DNA of 19,351 nt from JACRIK01 sp040753835. GTDB taxonomy: Bacteria > Planctomycetota > MHYJ01 > JACQXL01. A program made the translations under genes and the position numbers. Where the stretch lies: NCBI GenBank assembly GCA_040753835.1, contig JBFMDM010000032.1, positions 1 through 19,351 on the forward strand. The letters run 5' to 3'. The notes under the pieces were generated by a model. That model did no database searches and was not told the DNA's origin. It saw nothing but the letters and a program-made list of their open reading frames with translations. Below, in pieces: positions 1 through 6,208 of the stretch. Numbering within the stretch: position 1 is the stretch's first letter; each line of letters begins with the position of its first letter.

Positions 1-447
1 TTCTTTTACGCCATCAGTGGTATACTTTTCCACAAATGAGCCGGTATCCGAATCAACGAAACATGCCAGATAGGCGTTACTGTATGAATCAAGTGATAAA
101 CCGCCGTTATTCCCAGAGCTGTAATCCGATATTCTGGTCCATTGTCTTGAGCCGTCGGAGGAATATTTTGCTATGAAGGAATATACCTGATTAGTAGGGC
201 GAATTTGGTCATGCAAATTACCGCCGGTAGTACCACTCACATAGATATTGCCATTAGAGTCGGTTTTAACATCACGAGCGCCATCATCCAATATAGTGCC
301 TGATGTAGCGCCCGACTGGATTGTCCAGAACAATTTAGCGCTGCTCCCGCTATCGTCGTTATTGAGCAGACCACACATTCCGCCGTAGCCGAGGCACAAC
401 ATGACGCATATTCCCCCAATCAATACTATTTTATGTATGGTGTTCAT
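1..447 (-). CDS. Exported beta-propeller (SBBP-repeat-like) protein, 3' end outside window
   Basis: An open frame starts with ATG at 445-447 and stays open to base 1, giving 149 codons with the C-terminus missing. A perfect AGGAGG (456-461) lies 8 nt upstream, which fixes the start. The first ~28 residues (MNTIHKIVLIGGICVMLCLG and on) form a positively charged then hydrophobic signal sequence. Cysteines at its end could mark a lipoprotein, but no clean lipobox is visible. The mature part carries the SBBP/beta-propeller signature DVKTDSNGNIYVSGTT, then a second partial blade (FIAKYSSDGSRQWTR, later LSLDSYSNAYLACF). Proteins of this type are usually extracellular or outer-surface and of unknown ligand. 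It has its own promoter at 515-543, so it is probably transcribed separately from the two minus-strand genes upstream. Function unknown beyond the fold. Confidence 0.8.
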   Translation of the reverse strand, partial: MNTIHKIVLIGGICVMLCLGYGGMCGLLNNDDSGSSAKLFWTIQSGATSGTILDDGARDVKTDSNGNIYVSGTTGGNLHDQIRPTNQVYSFIAKYSSDGSRQWTRISDYSSGNNGGLSLDSYSNAYLACFVDSDTGSFVEKYTTDGVKE

Positions 448-514
448 ATTAACAACCTCCTTTGGAGAATAGATGGTAAATATGCTTCAATGTGTCAGCC
501 CTGTTCTCCAATAT

Positions 515-543
515 AATATACACCCTATCCATGGAAAAGTCAA
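515..543 (-). promoter_or_regulatory. Sigma70-type promoter of the beta-propeller gene
   Basis: On the minus strand, -35 TTGACT (538-543) and -10 TATATT (515-520) are separated by 17 bp. The start codon is at 447, giving a leader of about 60 nt that ends in a strong Shine-Dalgarno. Confidence 0.65.
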
Positions 544-570
544 GTAGAATCTGAAAAATATCAACAAACA

Positions 571-831
571 CTACTTTAACCCCGTAAACTCAGCCATCTT
601 CTGAATACGTTCGGCATCGGTTTTACAAGCGGCAAATTCCGCCTTTCTTTCTGATTGAACTTCTTCAGGAGTTTTATATCTTGGGCTTTGGGTGAAGTTA
701 TCCAGATATTTCCGGGATGGTTCGGTCAGATACCGAGCACGTATTTTCCCTGCGGCCGGATGCCCATCAGGAAAAATCTCGTAATATCCCTTACCATCCT
801 CTTCTTCAAATGGTTTTATTTTCCATTCCAT
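571..831 (-). CDS. Small hypothetical protein, 86 aa
   Basis: I do not recognise a family. The protein is soluble and charged, with no signal peptide or membrane segment. The N-terminal part (MEWKIKPFEEEDGKGYYEIFP) looks beta-rich, and the C-terminal ~35 residues (from about TPEEVQSERKAEF) are Lys/Glu/Ala-rich and probably helical. Its start is 5 nt past the stop of the 530-aa module protein upstream, and its ribosome-binding sequence (AAAGGA) lies in the last codons of that gene. The two are therefore almost certainly co-transcribed and perhaps translationally coupled. The pairing suggests an accessory or chaperone-like role for the larger protein, or a phage-type structural pair; both are inference. 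Confidence 0.7.
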   Translation of the reverse strand: MEWKIKPFEEEDGKGYYEIFPDGHPAAGKIRARYLTEPSRKYLDNFTQSPRYKTPEEVQSERKAEFAACKTDAERIQKMAEFTGLK

Positions 832-836
832 ATTAT

Positions 837-2429
837 TTATCCTTTCTTTCTGAAAACAACTATATGAGTTCCCGCACCGATACCATTAGTTTGCGATTGC
901 CCATTAGATTGTAACGCCACAAATTTTAAGGAAGTTATATTGTCGGACGTATTGGTCCACCATTGATTTTGAACGGATATAAAAATCAGGTCGTTAGTGG
1001 TGGTATTTTGCATAACGACATTGCAAATTCTCCTGTTTCCGGTCTGGAGGTATATATACGATTGGCTCCAACTAATTTGGTTTTGGGCTACTGCAAAATT
1101 TAGTGCAAACCGAGTGGGAGTATCACGAGTGGCCGAGACCGAAGTTCCATATGCATCAAGAATCTGCCTTGAATAATTATTGTTACTATCGTTATTCGGT
1201 CTAACACCCAGTTCTGTTGAGCTACCAGCGCCATTCTTGAAAAATATAAGACACATTAACATCTCATCTTTATTCCCGTCTATACTTTGTCCATTATCCC
1301 AAGCAGAAACTGTGATTTCTGTTTGTGCGGTGGAGATTTCATTTTCATAAACTTTTTCCCAGATGCCTGGCAAATCAATCGGGCGAGGTGCATAAGCATA
1401 AGAAGTAGTTCCTTCTACAACAAGCAAACTGTCAAACCATACTATATCACCGTTTGAAACACCCAATAGTTTGAGGGTAACATTAGACCCATTCGCATCA
1501 GTGGTAAAAAAACCACGAATATCTTCCCATGAGGTTGAGGTGGACCGCTGATACAGATTATCACCTGCACCGGTAGTCGTTATGTCTGCATTATCAGCTG
1601 CTGCGACCTTAACACGCGCACGAACACTATATTTTGTGGAAGGTTTAAGGTTCGTAAGAAGATAACTGATCCCTTCGTTCGTTGCCGCAGCAGTTATCTT
1701 TACTGCATACGCACCAAAATTATCGGCTTCTCCAGAGTCCCTTGCGATTGTAGGATTACCGACTTTAGACCAATAATCAGGTGGTGCAGTCGTCCCGTCG
1801 CTCCAATCCTCAAATGAACCGTTTTTCACTAAATTATAGGGATTAGTAGTTTTATTGAACTGAACAACTGTATCTAATGGATGCGGCGCAAAGGCAAACG
1901 GCGCCTCGCCTTCTACCACCATAATACTATCAAACCAAACCACATCGGTATTGGTATCAGAACCAATTTTTAAAACGACATCTGTAGGTGTTCCATCGGT
2001 TATAAAACTACCAACAAGCGTAGTCCAGGATGTTGAGGTCGTTGTTTGTGATAGATTAGTACTTGCGCCGGTAGTCCAGATTTTTGCCGTATCGCCGCTG
2101 GTTGCCTTGGCCCGGGCATAGACGCTATATTTGGTATTGGCCTTCAGGTTAGAAAAGGTGTATTTAATGCCTTCACTCCCCGCACCAAACGAGGTTATTT
2201 TTGCCGCATAAGGTGCACCGAAGTTATCCTTATCACCTGTATCTTTGACTACTTGATAGGAACCGCCAATCGCTGCCCAGAAAATAGGAAGAGAACTAAA
2301 ACCATCACCCCACTCCTCAAAGGATCCGTTTCTTATGATATTAAGATTGGCAATATTCTGTGACAGGATTTCGTTATTCAGGTCCGCAGACGCCTCGCTC
2401 ACTATAAATTTCGCATCAGCAATAGCCAT
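837..2429 (-). CDS. Protein with two tandem carbohydrate-binding-like (CBM_4_9 type) modules
   Basis: This 530-aa protein starts at ATG 2427-2429 with AGGAG 7 nt upstream. It has two homologous modules of ~150 residues, at about 34-185 and 200-350. Each begins NGSFE-W, passes through DNFGA-YA-KIT, NLK--TKYSV-AR and STSTSW, and ends VWFDS--VVEG before a short A-P-P-D linker. This is the jelly-roll pattern of CBM_4_9/galactose-binding-like domains. Residues ~355-530 form a different, probably beta-rich C-terminal domain. There is no signal peptide (MAIADAKFIVSEASADLNNE), unusual for a secreted glycan-binding protein but common for phage tail or appendage proteins. It is transcribed from a near-consensus promoter through a structured leader, with the 86-aa gene downstream. 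Glycan binding is inferred from the fold; a prophage origin is possible, but no other phage gene is visible. Confidence 0.75.
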   Translation of the reverse strand: MAIADAKFIVSEASADLNNEILSQNIANLNIIRNGSFEEWGDGFSSLPIFWAAIGGSYQVVKDTGDKDNFGAPYAAKITSFGAGSEGIKYTFSNLKANTKYSVYARAKATSGDTAKIWTTGASTNLSQTTTSTSWTTLVGSFITDGTPTDVVLKIGSDTNTDVVWFDSIMVVEGEAPFAFAPHPLDTVVQFNKTTNPYNLVKNGSFEDWSDGTTAPPDYWSKVGNPTIARDSGEADNFGAYAVKITAAATNEGISYLLTNLKPSTKYSVRARVKVAAADNADITTTGAGDNLYQRSTSTSWEDIRGFFTTDANGSNVTLKLLGVSNGDIVWFDSLLVVEGTTSYAYAPRPIDLPGIWEKVYENEISTAQTEITVSAWDNGQSIDGNKDEMLMCLIFFKNGAGSSTELGVRPNNDSNNNYSRQILDAYGTSVSATRDTPTRFALNFAVAQNQISWSQSYIYLQTGNRRICNVVMQNTTTNDLIFISVQNQWWTNTSDNITSLKFVALQSNGQSQTNGIGAGTHIVVFRKKG

Positions 2430-2644
2430 ACTTCACTCCTTTCTTACTCTCCATTTGACCCCGTCATACGACGGGGGAATTACGGAGAGTTAGACCCAGC
2501 GAGTCATACTCCGATAAACATCGGGACAGTTAATAAGGTTAACCCAGCACCCCGCCCTATTTGACCGAAACGGGGTGTTGGGCAAGTAAGTTTATCCGGA
2601 ATCCGTCATATCAAACCTGACGGCCTCCCTTTTACTATTTCTTT
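2430..2644 (-). promoter_or_regulatory. Highly structured 5' leader (possible cis-regulatory RNA)
   Basis: Between the predicted transcription start (~2644) and the ATG at 2429 lie at least four hairpins. In transcript order: CCGTCA/TGACGG (2603-2623); a 12-bp stem between 2543-2554 and 2571-2582 with a single G-U; CCGAT/ATCGG (511-515 and 520-524 of the 2-kb block); and a nested hairpin at 2446-2490. The nested one has a 7-bp outer stem (GGAGAGT/ACTCTCC) around CCCCGTC-GTAT-GACGGGG. The Shine-Dalgarno (AGGAG) follows directly. I could not match it to any riboswitch consensus I know. Some stems may be dispersed palindromes rather than a conserved RNA. Confidence 0.45.
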
Positions 2645-2650
2645 ACGGTT

Positions 2651-2678
2651 ATTATAGGGAAAATCTTGCTCTTGTCAA
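2651..2678 (-). promoter_or_regulatory. Near-perfect sigma70 promoter for the module-protein operon
   Basis: Minus-strand TTGACA (673-678 of the 2.6-kb block) and TATAAT (651-656) match consensus 12 of 12, with a 16-bp spacer. It is the strongest promoter-like sequence in the window. Confidence 0.75.
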
Positions 2679-2735
2679 TAAAAATATCAGAATTCCAGAA
2701 AGATTTTCCGCCAATTACACTTGGTTGGTGACACA

Positions 2736-2844
2736 GAGCGTGTCCAAAAACTAAGATACTCATTCATTAGTAGTAGGCAATATTAAAATATTATACAACA
2801 TATAGTATATCTTGGCGCCAAAAATAGAGTTTTTAGACACGCTC
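2736..2844. mobile_element. 109-bp MITE-like element with 17-bp terminal inverted repeats
   Basis: The left end GAGCGTGTCCAAAAACT (2736-2752) and right end AGTTTTTAGACACGCTC (2828-2844) are inverted repeats matching at 16 of 17 positions. Both ends are flanked by CACA (2732-2735 and 2845-2848), a candidate 4-bp target duplication. The AT-rich interior has no transposase and no credible ORF. This is the layout of a non-autonomous element mobilised by an IS elsewhere. I cannot assign the IS family from the ends alone. Confidence 0.6.
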
Positions 2845-2959
2845 CACACACCTTCCGATAAAACCCGCGCCCTGTGTCGGTAGACACTGGTCAGCTCAGC
2901 ACCAAAGGAGCGCACTGGGTACAATACTTGACTTACAGAGCGCGGTTTCTGCCAGTTAG

Positions 2960-2982
2960 GCCTCGTCCCATAGGGACGAGGC
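2960..2982. repeat. Perfect 10-bp-stem palindrome
   Basis: GCCTCGTCCC, loop ATA, then GGGACGAGGC forms a perfect GC-rich hairpin with a 3-nt loop. No T-tract follows on either strand, so it is a REP-like palindrome rather than an obvious terminator. Confidence 0.6.
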
Positions 2983-2995
2983 AACTCCCTGCGGG

Positions 2996-3262
2996 CAGCA
3001 CTATGCTTCGCAAAGTGCTGGGTCGTATTGAATGGAATCCCTAACTGAGTCCCCAGCCCTATTCAGTTAGAGCGGGGCTGGGACGGCTATTTGCCCGCCA
3101 AAGGCGGGTCCGCCTCCCGCCAATCCGCCTAAGGCGGACTGGTGACTGGCGGAAAATTCCATACGATAAAATAGCCGTTGTGGAGTGCGGTAAACTACTA
3201 TGGTTGTTTTAAGAAAACAGCGCCTGCGAAGCCGCAGCGCTCGCCTCGCTCCAGCGAGAGCG
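2996..3262. repeat. Cluster of REP-like palindromes in a gene-free stretch
   Basis: Successive inverted repeats fill the space downstream of the kinase gene. They are CAGCACT/AGTGCTG (2996-3020); a 10-bp stem with one bulged C at 3049-3084; CCCGCC-aaa-GGCGGG (3094-3108); a nested pair at 3117-3152 (CCGCCA/TGGCGG around TCCGCC/GGCGGA); TGTTTT-aag-AAAACA (3205-3219); and CTCGCT/AGCGAG (3245-3258). I see no coding frame with family resemblance here. Together with the leader and the MITE this accounts for most of 2430-3432; 3263-3432 holds nothing I can name. Confidence 0.5.
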
Positions 3263-3432
3263 AAGCGGGAAGTCCCGAAAGTCATCGGGGCTAAATCAGC
3301 AAAATAGCCGTATAGGAGGCAAGGTGTGCCTGCCCGTTTACCTGCCTCAGGAGGGTCTCTGGAGGGTGTCACCGGACAAAAGGATATTTTAAACAACTAC
3401 GAATTCGTGGGACATACTGAATTCATATTATT

Positions 3433-5025
3433 CTATCTCCCTGCGGTGTTTATGATGCAGGTGTCCTCGGCCCGGGCCTGTTTGGGCACTAAGTCCAGGG
3501 AACGGGTGATTAACTGGCTTTCGTTGATGTCAGAGAGTTTACCAAGGGCCAGAAAACCCTCCAGACCCGGCTTGGCGTCCATATCCTTTATGGGCTGTAA
3601 ACTGACTATGGCCTTGACTTTTTCCGTTCCAAAGGGCGGCGTAACCGTGATGTCAAAGTTCATCTTGCTGTCCGGTATGGTATAGATCTGGTCGGCCCTG
3701 ATTCTGTTGTCGCTGTTGTATCCGTTGGGAAAGAGCATCTTGACCTCGCCGGCCGCGTCCATATGGTATAAATATATGTAGCCGTCCTTGTTGGAGCGGA
3801 AATGGAATTTCAGCACCTCGCCTTCCTTGTAGACCTGCTCCTTGCCGTCGTTTATCCAGACCTTGACCTTGAGTTCCTCGTCCTTGTGCGCCACTGCAGG
3901 AATTGAGTTGGTTGTGTCTGTTGAGTCAGTGCCTCCGAGTGCGCTTCGGCCACTGGCCGAATGCTCTTCACCAGTGCTTCGCACAGGGAAGCCGTTTTGG
4001 ATAGCAGGCGTTTGGTTCTTATAGAAGATGAATCCGGCGGCCAGGAAGATGACCAGGGCAGCGGCGGCATAAGTTAGGTTGCGCGCCTTCTGCCTGCGTA
4101 ATGTTACATCTGAAATAATGGTCGCATCAAGGTTTGTGCTGGTGGCGTGAACCAGTCCGCTTTTCTGTCTGAACGCTTCAAGGTCTTCCAACATCTGGGC
4201 CGGCGCGGCATAGCGCCTTTCCGGCTCTTTCTGGAGGCACTTCATTATGATGTCTTCCAGTCCCCGGGGAATATCCCGGTTGAATTGCGAGGGCGACGAC
4301 ACGGTGTCATAGATATGATGGCGGATCATGCTGATTGCGGTCTCGCCCTCAAAGGGAATCTTTCCGGTCGCCATCTCGTAAAGCACGATGCCGAGCGAAT
4401 AGATATCCGAGCGGATATCGGCGGTCTTGCCCATACCCTGCTCAGGCGAGAGGTATTTGGGCGTGCCGATGACCGTGCCGGCAACCGTGGCCTCCTTGCC
4501 TGCGGCTGATAACTTTGCCAGGCCGAAGTCCATAACCTTAATCTTGCTGGAGAGGATATTAATAGCGCCCTTTCCGGCGGACTTGCTGTGCGAGACCATT
4601 ATGTTGGATGGCTTGATGTCACGGTGGACGATCTTGGCCGGCGTTTCCCAGGCCGCATTCAATGCCGCAGCCACGGACTGCGCCACATAGACGATTTCTT
4701 CGGTGGAGAATTTGTGTCCGCTTTCTACGAAATGGTTCAGGGGCTTGCCCTCAACGTATTCCATTATGAAATAATACGAATTCTCATGCTGGCCGGCTGA
4801 ATAGACGTGGATGATATGGTCGTCGGTGACCTTGGCCAGGATTTCCGCCTCGCGCTTGAACCGGCTGACAAAGTCCGCGTCCTGGGTCAGGTCTGATTTA
4901 AGGATTTTGATGGCCACGGGCCGGTCTAATGATTTCTGCCGGCCGTGATAGACCTCGCCCCAGGCGCCCTTGCCGATAAGCCGGTCTTCGTATAATTCAA
5001 ATTCGCCGATGGTCTTTGTTGGCAT
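3433..5025 (-). CDS. Transmembrane Ser/Thr protein kinase (PknB type) with DUF4384-like C-terminal domain
   Basis: A 530-aa Hanks-type kinase. The glycine loop is GKGAWGEVY (18-26), the ATP lysine K40, the helix-C glutamate E59, the catalytic loop HRDIKPSN (134-141), the metal motif DFG (166-168) and the activation segment ends GTPKYLSPEQ (187-196), so all catalytic residues are present. A transmembrane helix spans ~318-335, followed by a short linker and then a ~140-residue extracytoplasmic beta domain. That domain contains LKFHFRSNKDGYIYLYHMDA and VKMLFPNGYN, the DUF4384 pattern that often accompanies bacterial kinases. Residues ~346-366 of the linker are encoded by a copy of the dispersed repeat also found at 5980 and 14397. 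No clear Shine-Dalgarno precedes the ATG at 5025. The kinase faces the cytoplasm; its signal and substrates are unknown. Confidence 0.92.
   Translation of the reverse strand: MPTKTIGEFELYEDRLIGKGAWGEVYHGRQKSLDRPVAIKILKSDLTQDADFVSRFKREAEILAKVTDDHIIHVYSAGQHENSYYFIMEYVEGKPLNHFVESGHKFSTEEIVYVAQSVAAALNAAWETPAKIVHRDIKPSNIMVSHSKSAGKGAINILSSKIKVMDFGLAKLSAAGKEATVAGTVIGTPKYLSPEQGMGKTADIRSDIYSLGIVLYEMATGKIPFEGETAISMIRHHIYDTVSSPSQFNRDIPRGLEDIIMKCLQKEPERRYAAPAQMLEDLEAFRQKSGLVHATSTNLDATIISDVTLRRQKARNLTYAAAALVIFLAAGFIFYKNQTPAIQNGFPVRSTGEEHSASGRSALGGTDSTDTTNSIPAVAHKDEELKVKVWINDGKEQVYKEGEVLKFHFRSNKDGYIYLYHMDAAGEVKMLFPNGYNSDNRIRADQIYTIPDSKMNFDITVTPPFGTEKVKAIVSLQPIKDMDAKPGLEGFLALGKLSDINESQLITRSLDLVPKQARAEDTCIINTAGR
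3929..3999 (+). repeat. Dispersed repeat, copy 1 (inside the kinase gene, in frame)
   Basis: This copy shares with copy 2 (5980-6078) the elements gtgcctcc, GTGCGCTTCG, GCCACTGGC-GAATGCT, ACCAG-GCT and GCACAGGG, in the same order. It lacks about 28 nt from the middle of copy 2. It adds about 20 low-complexity residues between the transmembrane helix and the extracytoplasmic domain without breaking the frame. Confidence 0.6.
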
Positions 5026-5111
5026 ATAGTAATTATTTATAGAAAAGAGACGGTAAAATCAAGAGAAATATAATTCTTGATTTATTACTTTATTTCTGGT
5101 AGAAATCACCA

Positions 5112-5591
5112 ATGCTTGACTCGGAGATACATTCTGTATATATGAAGGAGGCGCTGAAGGAGGCAGTCAAGGCGCTGGACGACGACGAGGTGCCCATCGG
5201 CGCGGTTATCGTGCATAAGGGCCGGATAATCGCCCGGGCCCATAACCAGCGCGAGCGGCTGAAAGACCCGACCGCCCACGCTGAGATGATTGCCCTGACC
5301 CAGGCCGCGGCGGCTTTAGAGGACTGGCGGCTGGGTGATGTGACGCTTTACGTGACCATAGAACCGTGCATAATGTGCGCCGGGGCCTTGGTAAATGCCC
5401 GGGTAAAGCATCTGGTCTATGGAGCCGACGACCCCAAGGCCGGCGGATGCGGTTCCATCGTCAACGTGACCAATGACAAGCGGCTCAATCATCGCATTGA
5501 GGTGGTTTCAGGCGTGATGGACAAGGACTGCCAGTGGTTGATGAAGGAGTTTTTTAAGAAGAAAAGGGCAATCGTAAACAAGAATAGATAA
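5112..5591 (+). CDS. tadA: tRNA-specific adenosine-34 deaminase
   Basis: TadA deaminates A34 of tRNA-Arg(ACG) to inosine so that one tRNA reads CGU, CGC and CGA. The 159-aa length is typical. The zinc/catalytic motif HAE (H56, E58, proton shuttle) and PCIMC (C86, C89) are present, as are the family signatures VPIGAVIV (27-34), HNQRE (44-48) and AGALVNARVKHLVYGA. The C-terminal basic tail is normal for TadA. It lies divergently from the kinase with an 86-bp gap. A weak promoter (TTGATT, 17 bp, TAGAAA at 5100-5105) would start transcription almost on the ATG, and there is no Shine-Dalgarno, so translation may be leaderless. Its expected substrate tRNA gene starts 74 bp downstream on the same strand. 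Other cytidine/guanine deaminases share the fold, but TadA fits best. Confidence 0.93.
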   Translation: MLDSEIHSVYMKEALKEAVKALDDDEVPIGAVIVHKGRIIARAHNQRERLKDPTAHAEMIALTQAAAALEDWRLGDVTLYVTIEPCIMCAGALVNARVKHLVYGADDPKAGGCGSIVNVTNDKRLNHRIEVVSGVMDKDCQWLMKEFFKKKRAIVNKNR

Positions 5592-5595
5592 TTTT

Positions 5596-5662
5596 GTCCC
5601 GACAAAAACTGCCGGGATAACTCGCTGTAACCACCGCCCTTGCGGGCGTTGTAACAGTGAGT
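5596..5662. repeat. Two palindromes between tadA and tRNA-Arg
   Basis: The first (5596-5618) is an inverted copy of the ATCCCGACA-gtttt-TGTCGGGAT hairpin that recurs at 6162-6184. The second (5620-5662) is a near-complete 43-nt stem: ACTCGCTGTAAC pairs with GTAACAGTGAGT at 10 of 12 positions around an inner GCCC/GGGC stem. Neither is followed by a T-run, so read-through from tadA into the tRNA is possible. Confidence 0.5.
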
Positions 5663-5665
5663 AAC

Positions 5666-5739
5666 GCGCCCGTAGCTCAACTGGATAGAGCTTCTGATTA
5701 CGGATCAGAAGGTTGCAGGTTCGACTCCTGCCGGGCGTA
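5666..5739 (+). tRNA. tRNA-Arg (anticodon ACG)
   Basis: A complete cloverleaf. The acceptor GCGCCCG pairs with CGGGCGT (732-738 of this block, closing G-U), with discriminator A. The anticodon stem TCTGA/TCAGA encloses loop TTACGGA, giving anticodon ACG at 5700-5702. The T arm is GCAGG-TTCGACT-CCTGC. CCA is not encoded. This is the tRNA whose A34 TadA converts to inosine. Confidence 0.95.
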
Positions 5740-5741
5740 TT

Positions 5742-5822
5742 AGACACTGTTCGAACACAGTGAGTTACAGTGTCTTATCCCGCCGAACACCGCAGTGACC
5801 GCGAAGCGAATGGCGGGATTTT
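5742..5822 (+). terminator. Inverted repeats downstream of tRNA-Arg, possible terminator
   Basis: AGACACTG/CAGTGTCT (742-749 and 768-775 of this block) is followed at once by ATCCCGCC/GGCGGGAT (5777-5784 and 5812-5819), which runs into TTTT. The second has a long 27-nt loop, so terminator activity is only plausible. Confidence 0.35.
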
Positions 5823-5856
5823 CAACCCACCAATTAATTATTAGCCACAGAAATAC

Positions 5857-5945
5857 GGAGGGATGCCTGAGTGGCTGAAAGGGCCCGCCTCGAAAGCGGG
5901 TGTCTGCCTTATGGTGGACCGTGAGTTCAAATCTCACTCCCTCCG
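5857..5945 (+). tRNA. tRNA-Ser (anticodon CGA)
   Basis: The acceptor GGAGGGA pairs with TCCCTCC (5938-5944), with discriminator G. The anticodon stem CCCGC/GCGGG encloses CTCGAAA, giving anticodon CGA at 5891-5893. A long variable arm (about 5901-5920) is typical of class II tRNAs, and the T arm is GTGAG-TTCAAAT-CTCAC. CCA is not encoded. Confidence 0.95.
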
Positions 5946-5979
5946 TTTTACCCCGCCGGATGACGGGGCGAAAACCGTT

Positions 5980-6078
5980 GTGCCTCCCGGTGCGCTTCGC
6001 TGGACGCGGTCTCTGCGGAGTTCAGCCACTGGCTGAATGCTGTCCGACCAGCGCTGACGCACAGGGCTGCTTTTGCGG
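5980..6078 (+). repeat. Dispersed repeat, copy 2 (between tRNA-Ser and a tRNA fragment)
   Basis: Bases 5986-6049 are identical over 64 of 64 positions to the reverse complement of 14425-14488. The element folds on itself: TTCAGCC-act-GGCTGAA lies at the centre, flanked by CGCTGG/CCAGCG and GTGCG/CGCAC. It abuts the orphan tRNA 3' end. Confidence 0.75.
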
Positions 6079-6082
6079 GACC

Positions 6083-6107
6083 GTGGGTTCGAATCCCACC
6101 CTCTCCG
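6083..6107 (+). pseudogene. Orphan 3' end of a second tRNA-Ser
   Basis: GTGGG-TTCGAAT-CCCAC is a perfect T arm, followed by the acceptor half CCTCTCC and discriminator G, as in many tRNA-Ser genes. The matching 5' acceptor GGAGAGG, D arm and anticodon arm do not occur upstream. The sequence there is dispersed repeat copy 2. The gene appears to have lost its 5' two-thirds at the repeat junction. Confidence 0.65.
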
Positions 6108-6114
6108 TTTAGAG

Positions 6115-6184
6115 CCGGTTAGTTGCGCCAAGTTAACGCGGGCGCAACGTTACCGGGTCTTATCCCGACAGTTTTTGTCGGGAT
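6115..6184 (+). repeat. Two strong hairpins upstream of the TPR gene
   Basis: CCGGT-(TA)-GTTGCGCC at 6115-6129 pairs with GGCGCAAC-(GTT)-ACCGG at 6141-6156 around an 11-nt loop. Next, ATCCCGACA-gtttt-TGTCGGGAT (6162-6184) has a perfect 9-bp stem and runs into a short T-tract. The second could terminate tRNA-region transcription; its sequence recurs inverted at 5596. Confidence 0.5.
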
Positions 6185-6208
6185 TTACATTCAAACATCA
6201 AAGTTGTA

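Noticed and set aside
3067..3396. 109-codon minus-strand frame downstream of the kinase
   Set aside because: Its codons are made of palindromic repeats and show no family resemblance or start signal.
5980..6078. Integron attC-like site
   Set aside because: The element is palindromic but lacks the GTTRRRY/RYYYAAC core sites, and no integrase or cassette array is nearby.
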